From: Discostella pseudostelligera
Taxonomy: Eukaryota; Bacillariophyta; Thalassiosirophyceae; Thalassiosirales; Thalassiosiraceae
Assembly: GCA_036940085.1 (NCBI GenBank)
Contig: JALLBK010000325.1
Coordinates: forward strand, 1 to 34,506
Length of the DNA stretch: 34,506 bases
Direction of reading: 5' to 3'
Shown: in pieces, positions 29,562 to 34,506 of the stretch
Numbering within the stretch: position 1 is the first letter of the stretch
Layout: every line of letters begins with the position of its first letter
Notes under the pieces: model-generated
What the model was told of the DNA's origin: nothing
Seen by the model: only the letters and a program-made list of their open reading frames with translations
Database searches by the model: none
Made by a program: the position numbers and the translations under genes

Positions 29562-32391
29562 TCACAAACTTTCGTAGCCCTTGGGGGCTCGCTTAAAGAA
29601 GCTACCGCTTGAGCTTGAGGTAGAAGGAGTCGGTGTTGTTTGAACATCAGCAATCTCTTTCACGACCTTATCGACGATAGCTTGAGCTGACTTGGTGGTT
29701 TGGTTATCAGCTCCGAGACATTGCTGATAGATCGAAAGGGCCTTTCGATATTCATTTTCGGCACTAGTCAGATCTCCTCGTTGGTAATGCACGTTACCGA
29801 TTCGTTTGTGTGAACTGGCCACTTCGGGGTGCATATTGCCCATGTCGGCACAAACAATATTCAATACCTCAGTAAAGATTCCAATTGCGTCGTCGAAGTT
29901 TTGTTGCTTCGCATGGATGAGCGCAATACTTTTCATGGTCGGTATGACATCGGGATGTTTCGTCCCATAGGCAGAACGATTAAGACGAAGTGCTTCCTTG
30001 TAGTAATTCATTGCTCCATCGAAATTTTTGGCAACGTAATGAAGACTTCCAATGGAAACTAACGTCGTTGCTACTGTTGGGTCGTTCCTTCCAAGTGTCG
30101 ATTGAAAGATCTTCGCCGAGTTCTTATAACAACGCATTGCCTCTTCTAAATTACGCTTTCGTTGATTAATGCTGCCGATGTAATGCAAAATCTGGGCCAC
30201 CTCCGGATGATCTGTAGTACCAAATGTTCTCGTTGCCAAATCATACGCTTCTTGGTAGTGTGACATGGCCTCATCCAGCTTGTTCATCTTGGTGAAAATT
30301 AATCCAATTCTTGATAGAATGGAGGTCACCACCGGTCCCGATCCCTTCTCATTGAAGTTTTGACGCATTATGTCAATCGCATCCTGAAAGCAACTCATTG
30401 CCAGATCAAGCTCACCTCGCTTGGTGTGAACCATACCCATGATCTTAAGGGTCAATGCCACCTCTTGGAGGGCTAGACGTGATCGGCCGCCCATTTCCAA
30501 NAACCATACCCATGATCTTAAGGGTCAATGCCACCTCTTGGAGGGCTAGACGTGATCGGCCGCCCATTTCCAAGGCACGCTTACTCACTAATTTGTAAAT
30601 GGCGAGCGCCTCACCGTACAGCCTGAGTGCGTCCTCTAGTTCGCCACGGCGGTTTTGCACATTGCCCATGCAAGAAAGGGCGCTGGCGACATCACAGCAC
30701 GGACCATCACTCAGAGACGCGTATATTCTCTGGGCCTCTTGGAAATTTTCCATTGCCTCATCGAGATGACCTTGCTCGGCTAATACCATACCGATGTTCT
30801 TCATGGTACCAGCAACATGCGGATGATCTCGTCCGAGCGTATCTTGATATACCGCTAATGCCTCGCTGTATTTTTCGAGCTCCTTCTGCACATTGTTCAG
30901 CTTGTAGTACAGACCACCCATGGCGATCAGTGTCGAGGCGATACTTGTACGAGTATCTTGGCTGAAATCGGATGCTGTTCGTTTGCGAGGTGTGCCTGGA
31001 GGGAATGCGGTACGAGACGTGACCTCCTTTTGAGCTGAGAGAGCCGCTTCGTAAATGTCCAATGCGAGTTGCCATTCCTTCCTCCAAGTCAGCTGCTGCT
31101 TGGAAGAAGGGCCATGTTTAATGGTGCGATCACCGGGACAGTTAGTGCTCTGTATCGCTTCATATTTTCGTAGAAATTCAGAATATTTCTTCTCGTGCTT
31201 CTCCGTCCTCTGTCCATACGAATCAATCACTGTGCGATACAAATCCACAGCATCGGCAAATTCGTTATCCTCCTTCAGAATACTCCCATCGGACGTGGCC
31301 TGACGTCTTGTCTGACGAAGTGGAGGCAATGGTGAGATGCTTTCCTGAGTGGTAGTCTCAATCGAGATTCTGGAGCGCCGTCTTCGGTGGCTGTCATCAT
31401 TTCCCTTGGTCGACTTATTTGACATTGGTGTAGCGCTGGACAAGTCGTCAATGCATATGCTATGTGCGCTCCGTTCATCCGTCGCATCCACAGTGCGTTC
31501 CTTGGCATCTTGATCATTCCTGGTGTCATCTTCCTGTATTTCCTCTATTGTCGTCGGCTTTGTTTCCTTGCGAAAGCTCATGCCACGGAACAACTCATCC
31601 AGTGCTTTGATATCCTCATTGATCTCGTACATTATATTTTGATGTCCTTGGCTAAAGAATACACCCGCAGGACCAGCAAGACATCCTGCCGAGCCAGTAC
31701 TCAACTGTTCTTCAATGTTCATTCGAATAGCTTGAATTTTAGTCTTTTCATCATAATATTTCATGGCCGCCGCGTCTTCTTTGCGTAGGGAGTGGACCTT
31801 GCCGAGATTAGACAATGTAGTGATCATGTCATCTAGAGATTTTCGTTGCGCGGCCACCATGTCAGGATCAGACGTTGACAACGATTTGTCCTTATTATGC
31901 GACATCACCGCTGTCAGGTAAGACGATGAAGATGATGATGCAACTGACAAACCTCCTTTAGAGGTGAGAGCACAACTCCATTGGCTTGCCGTCATACCAC
32001 TCACTAAACTCTCATCACCAGTTTCTGAGATATCCAAACTTGGCATGGAGCTTAAAGAGTTACATATAACACTTCGATTTTCGTGTAGACTTTCTCTCAA
32101 GGCCATCATGGCCTCATCGTACTCTGCATTCCGAATGTGATATTCTCCCATCCGAAGGAGAGATGACGCAAGCTGAGATCGAGCCTGTTGAAATCGAGCT
32201 TGTTGCTTTTGAAGCTCCGTCAATAACACTTGGTAGTCTTGTGACTTGGCTTTCGAGGCCTTTGAACCCTTAGAGCCGCGGCTACCCGCCGTGCTATGCG
32301 TCGCGACACTAGCATTGTCAGATGTTTGAGATTGCCGACGCGGCGAGGTGACGAGGTGGGGTGAGAGGTATGATGCAAACATATGATTCAT
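29562..32391 (-). CDS. Kinesin-light-chain-like TPR protein, broken by an assembly scar
   Basis: Two frames, 32391-30574 and 30500-29562, join into one 918-residue protein once one copy of a 72-base duplicate plus a single N is discounted. The ATG at 32391 is the first; the frame runs upstream only to a TTG. The N-terminal third is Ser-rich and disordered with a helix at about 55-100 (LLTELQKQQARFQQARSQLA). The C-terminal half holds about nine tetratricopeptide repeats of the 42-residue kinesin-light-chain spacing, for example IGSINQRKRNLEEAMRCYKN, GRNDPTVATTLVSIGSLHYV, GTKHPDVIPTMKSIALIHAK and RIGNVHYQRGDLTSAENEYR. Such arrays bind partner proteins. No enzymatic domain is seen and the partner is unknown; similar TPR proteins are numerous in diatoms. 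The Ser-rich end (SSSSGSFFKRAPKGYESL) resembles other diatom paralogues only in style. Confidence 0.8.
30429..30573. repeat. 72-bp direct duplicate flanking a single N (assembly artefact)
   Basis: Bases 30429-30500 recur unchanged at 30502-30573, with the only ambiguous base of the window (N, 30501) between them. The 73-base offset shifts the reading frame and interrupts an otherwise continuous TPR protein. This is what an unmerged contig overlap looks like. Confidence 0.93.
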
Positions 32392-33148
32392 GTTGCTTGG
32401 ATATGGATTATGGATGACACTGTACAAAAGTCTAATGAAGAACTGCCGATCAAGATGAAGTTATGGCATACCATCCGAACTTCACTATCTATTGTTATTG
32501 TTGGCTCTGACAACATCTGATCTCATCTGATCCACATTTTAGTATTAACAGTGCCGACCATGAAGTAGTGCAGGCACACATCATCGTCCGTGGCGAAGGA
32601 GACTCGCCCATCGCAGCCGTCTTTCTCGATGGTCCTCGCCACTGGCGAAGTCAGTGAGAAGACCTGCGAAGATCTTCACTGCTTGAGAGTCCAGTACCAA
32701 TTCCTATGAGTAGAGAAAATATCCTATTGAGGTCCAACGCAGGTAAGCAACTCAAAAAATGGCGGGACACTTCCATCTAAAAAACGAGAAACCTCATGAA
32801 GGAGAAATCTGATTGGGTGTGATTTGTGATTTTGTCGACAAATACTTAAGAAGCGAGAAAAATAATGTCCTTCGACAATCAGAGTGACTTAGTCTGTCCG
32901 TCGATGATGATACATTCTCTCAGTCTGTCCGTCGATGGCGGTGACTCGAACGAGCCAGACAGAACAACCATACTATCGCGCTCTATCGCACTTGCCAGCA
33001 TTGGACGAGTCTCCACAATTAATTTAAGGCCTTAATTTAATCTTCTTGGCAATTTTTTTTACAGCCGTACTAACTCTCCAAAAAAAAATTGAAGTGGGGC
33101 TCCAGGGTGTTATGCTATGATCGCTGAACCTGCTCCCTGCTCAAGTTT
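32392..33148. other. Gene-free region between the TPR and t6A dehydratase genes
   Basis: Both flanking genes are on the minus strand. The region has one ATGGCGGGA site (to 32766), a 16-base direct repeat at 32891-32906 and 32922-32937, a TTTGTCGACAAA palindrome (32831-32842) and a TTAAGGCCTTAA palindrome (33024-33035) whose arms extend imperfectly. No coding frame or RNA gene is recognised. Confidence 0.5.
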
Positions 33149-34486
33149 TCAATACACATCTTCGGCATCAAGGACACACATTCGGCATCTTGCATCAATC
33201 TTCCTCCTAATGTCGGCATCTACGCCCTCTCTTCCATCACCAAGCTTCTCAAAGTCATCCTCAAACTTTTGAGCAGACTTCATACTCATTAACACTAGAT
33301 TGTTCGGTGCCGCCGGTCGAGACTTGTCCCACCGATGCAATTCCAATGAAGTGCCTAAGCGTTCACCAGATATCGCGCATTGATTTTTCCATAGTTCCGC
33401 CATCAAGTGCTCGACATCGTCTGGATCAATTTGTATCGGTCCAATGTATATCCCATCGGTTGTATAATTCTCCGAATTCTCTCTCAAATTCGACCGATGT
33501 TTCTCCTCAAACTTCTTCTCTCTGCTTTTGAGATGCTGATACAGTCTATGACGTACATTCCTCCCCACCCTCTCGGCAGCCACCGGCGCAAACGGTTTAC
33601 CTCCCAACTCACACAAGGCCATGGCAGCTAATGTTTGTCCCATAATCGCCGGCATTGTCCCAAGAACTGGCAGTACACGCACTCTCATATTATCGACCGC
33701 TCCAAAATTATGCATTCCCTCCTCCTTCTGCTCGTCGGTAATATCAGCCAATTTGGCCACCACCTTCTCTGAGCTAAATACAACTGCTAACTTTGAATCA
33801 TCATCAATGCAGGATAGCCATCCACCATTGGATACACCCGAACCATTGACAATCTTGATACCCTCCTCCTTGGCTTCCTTCTTCCCCATAAGACGCAATC
33901 GTTGTCGTACCGATGCCGCCAATGGATCACGACTGGCACTACGTAAATCCGATATATGGATTCGTGTAGGATCCGCCTTCCCACCGGCACCCATGCACGA
34001 TATCACTCGAATATTGCGTTTGGCACAATAGGCAATTAGATTTGCCTTGGTGGGTACATCATCAATCGCATCTATAATTACATCCCACTGTCTTCCATTA
34101 TTGGTATTGGTAGGTGGATCAAGCATGGCTCCGTCCCGTTCTCTATCACCAGTATACATTTTTATTACTGGATCAAGATGCAATAACTTTTCATCGGGAC
34201 ATATCCTACGAAGGTAATTGCATAATACCGTGGCCTTGGGTAACCCCACATCTTGAAGGGTGGCGACGGCATGTCGATTTAAACTACTGAGTGTGACTTG
34301 ATCAAAGTCCACGAGACGGAGGTAGTGAACACCCGCACGTGCGAGCATGTGGGCGGTGTGAGATCCGACGCCGCCTAGTCCGACGATGAGGATGGTGGCG
34401 TTGGATATGCGTTCCATACCACTTGTGATGGTCGATGACGATGAAGGTGATGATGAGGAGAAGTAGAGGGAGTTGCGTGAGAGCAT
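33149..34486 (-). CDS. tRNA threonylcarbamoyladenosine dehydratase (TcdA/Tcd1-type, E1-like)
   Basis: This enzyme uses ATP to cyclise t6A37 of ANN-decoding tRNAs to ct6A. Residues 36-41 (GLGGVG) start the Rossmann ATP site, with VDFD (59-62) and NRHAVATLQDVGLPKA (70-85) as the adenylation elements. DAIDDVPTKANLIAYC (139-154) and GAGGKADPTRIHISDL (166-181), then RDPLAASVRQRLR, match E. coli TcdA/CsdL closely. The strand before the 'VFSTE' motif reads KLAVVFSSEKVV, lacking the Cys of the bacterial DCVFSTE. The extra C-terminus (ELWKNQCAISGERLGTSLEL, then NLVLMSM) is also found, as I recall, in yeast Tcd1/Tcd2 and looks like a degenerate HNH fold. In yeast these proteins sit on the mitochondrial outer membrane. 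The frame stays open upstream of this ATG to the window edge, so the true start may lie outside. Confidence 0.9.
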   Translation of the reverse strand: MLSRNSLYFSSSSPSSSSTITSGMERISNATILIVGLGGVGSHTAHMLARAGVHYLRLVDFDQVTLSSLNRHAVATLQDVGLPKATVLCNYLRRICPDEKLLHLDPVIKMYTGDRERDGAMLDPPTNTNNGRQWDVIIDAIDDVPTKANLIAYCAKRNIRVISCMGAGGKADPTRIHISDLRSASRDPLAASVRQRLRLMGKKEAKEEGIKIVNGSGVSNGGWLSCIDDDSKLAVVFSSEKVVAKLADITDEQKEEGMHNFGAVDNMRVRVLPVLGTMPAIMGQTLAAMALCELGGKPFAPVAAERVGRNVRHRLYQHLKSREKKFEEKHRSNLRENSENYTTDGIYIGPIQIDPDDVEHLMAELWKNQCAISGERLGTSLELHRWDKSRPAAPNNLVLMSMKSAQKFEDDFEKLGDGREGVDADIRRKIDARCRMCVLDAEDVY

Positions 34487-34506
34487 TTCCGCTCGTATTT
34501 CGGGGG

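Noticed and set aside
30445..30500. A premature stop or pseudogene in the TPR gene
   Set aside because: The break coincides exactly with the N and the 72-base duplicate, so it is an assembly error and not a mutation.
1..34506. tRNA, rRNA or snRNA genes
   Set aside because: Scanning the gaps by eye for TPsiC-like GTTCRANNC blocks with matching acceptor stems and for U6-like starts gave nothing convincing. A covariance-model search would be decisive.
1..34506. CRISPR array, transposon or viral insertion
   Set aside because: The only regular repeats are microsatellites, two 90-base coding duplications, the promoter array and the assembly duplicate. No transposase, reverse transcriptase, integrase or capsid-like sequence was seen.

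Overview
The window looks like nuclear DNA of a diatom or a close stramenopile relative with a red-type complex plastid. The genes are eukaryotic and mostly intron-poor, with a few short GT-AG introns. Two predicted precursors start with a signal peptide ending in an AFAP-like motif, the diatom plastid-import signature. There is a cytochrome-b5 front-end desaturase, and many proteins carry Ser, Gln or acidic low-complexity tracts. I recognise 16 protein genes and no RNA gene or mobile element. The lineage call is inference from these traits.

Layout. 1-5.4 kb: AAR2 (U5 snRNP assembly) and CNOT9 (CCR4-NOT), both on +, then a 1.2 kb gene-free stretch ending in a cluster of E2F-like sites. 5.4-11.7 kb: PDS5, the cohesin regulator, in four exons; its first exon is only 84 bases. 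12.0-15.3 kb: a small polyQ membrane protein (-), a plastid-targeted protein of unknown function (+) and a LYRM2-like LYR protein (-). 15.7-20.3 kb, all +: a PPPDE-PUL peptidase, a secreted or organellar glycine-zipper/coiled-coil protein and a front-end desaturase. After a 1.7 kb gene-free stretch, 22.1-26.4 kb holds a plastid DprA-like protein (two exons), a Rab11-type GTPase (-) and a basic, probably mitochondrial protein (two exons). 26.7-28.9 kb: DPY30 (-), divergent from an F-box protein that appears to contain two histone folds and an acidic tail. 29.6-34.5 kb (-): a kinesin-light-chain-like TPR protein broken by an assembly scar, and a TcdA/Tcd1-type t6A dehydratase.

Two themes stand out. 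First, the intergenic DNA carries repeated TTTGGCGGGAA/TTCCCGCC motifs that match the E2F/DP consensus. They occur upstream of PDS5, in three of the four divergent promoters, and upstream of the PspA-like and DprA-like genes. One 18-base composite motif recurs exactly at two loci about 15 kb apart, and at one of these it forms an array with a repeat of about 20 bases. Second, the gene at 27703-28917 encodes an architecture I do not recognise as a named family: an F-box, an H2A-like histone fold, an H4-like histone fold and a duplicated acidic tail. It shares a promoter region with the H3K4-methylation subunit DPY30. I consider it the most novel candidate here.

No homology search, structure prediction or splice-site scoring was run. 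Exon boundaries were chosen from GT/AG sites, reading-frame continuity and fit to the protein family.
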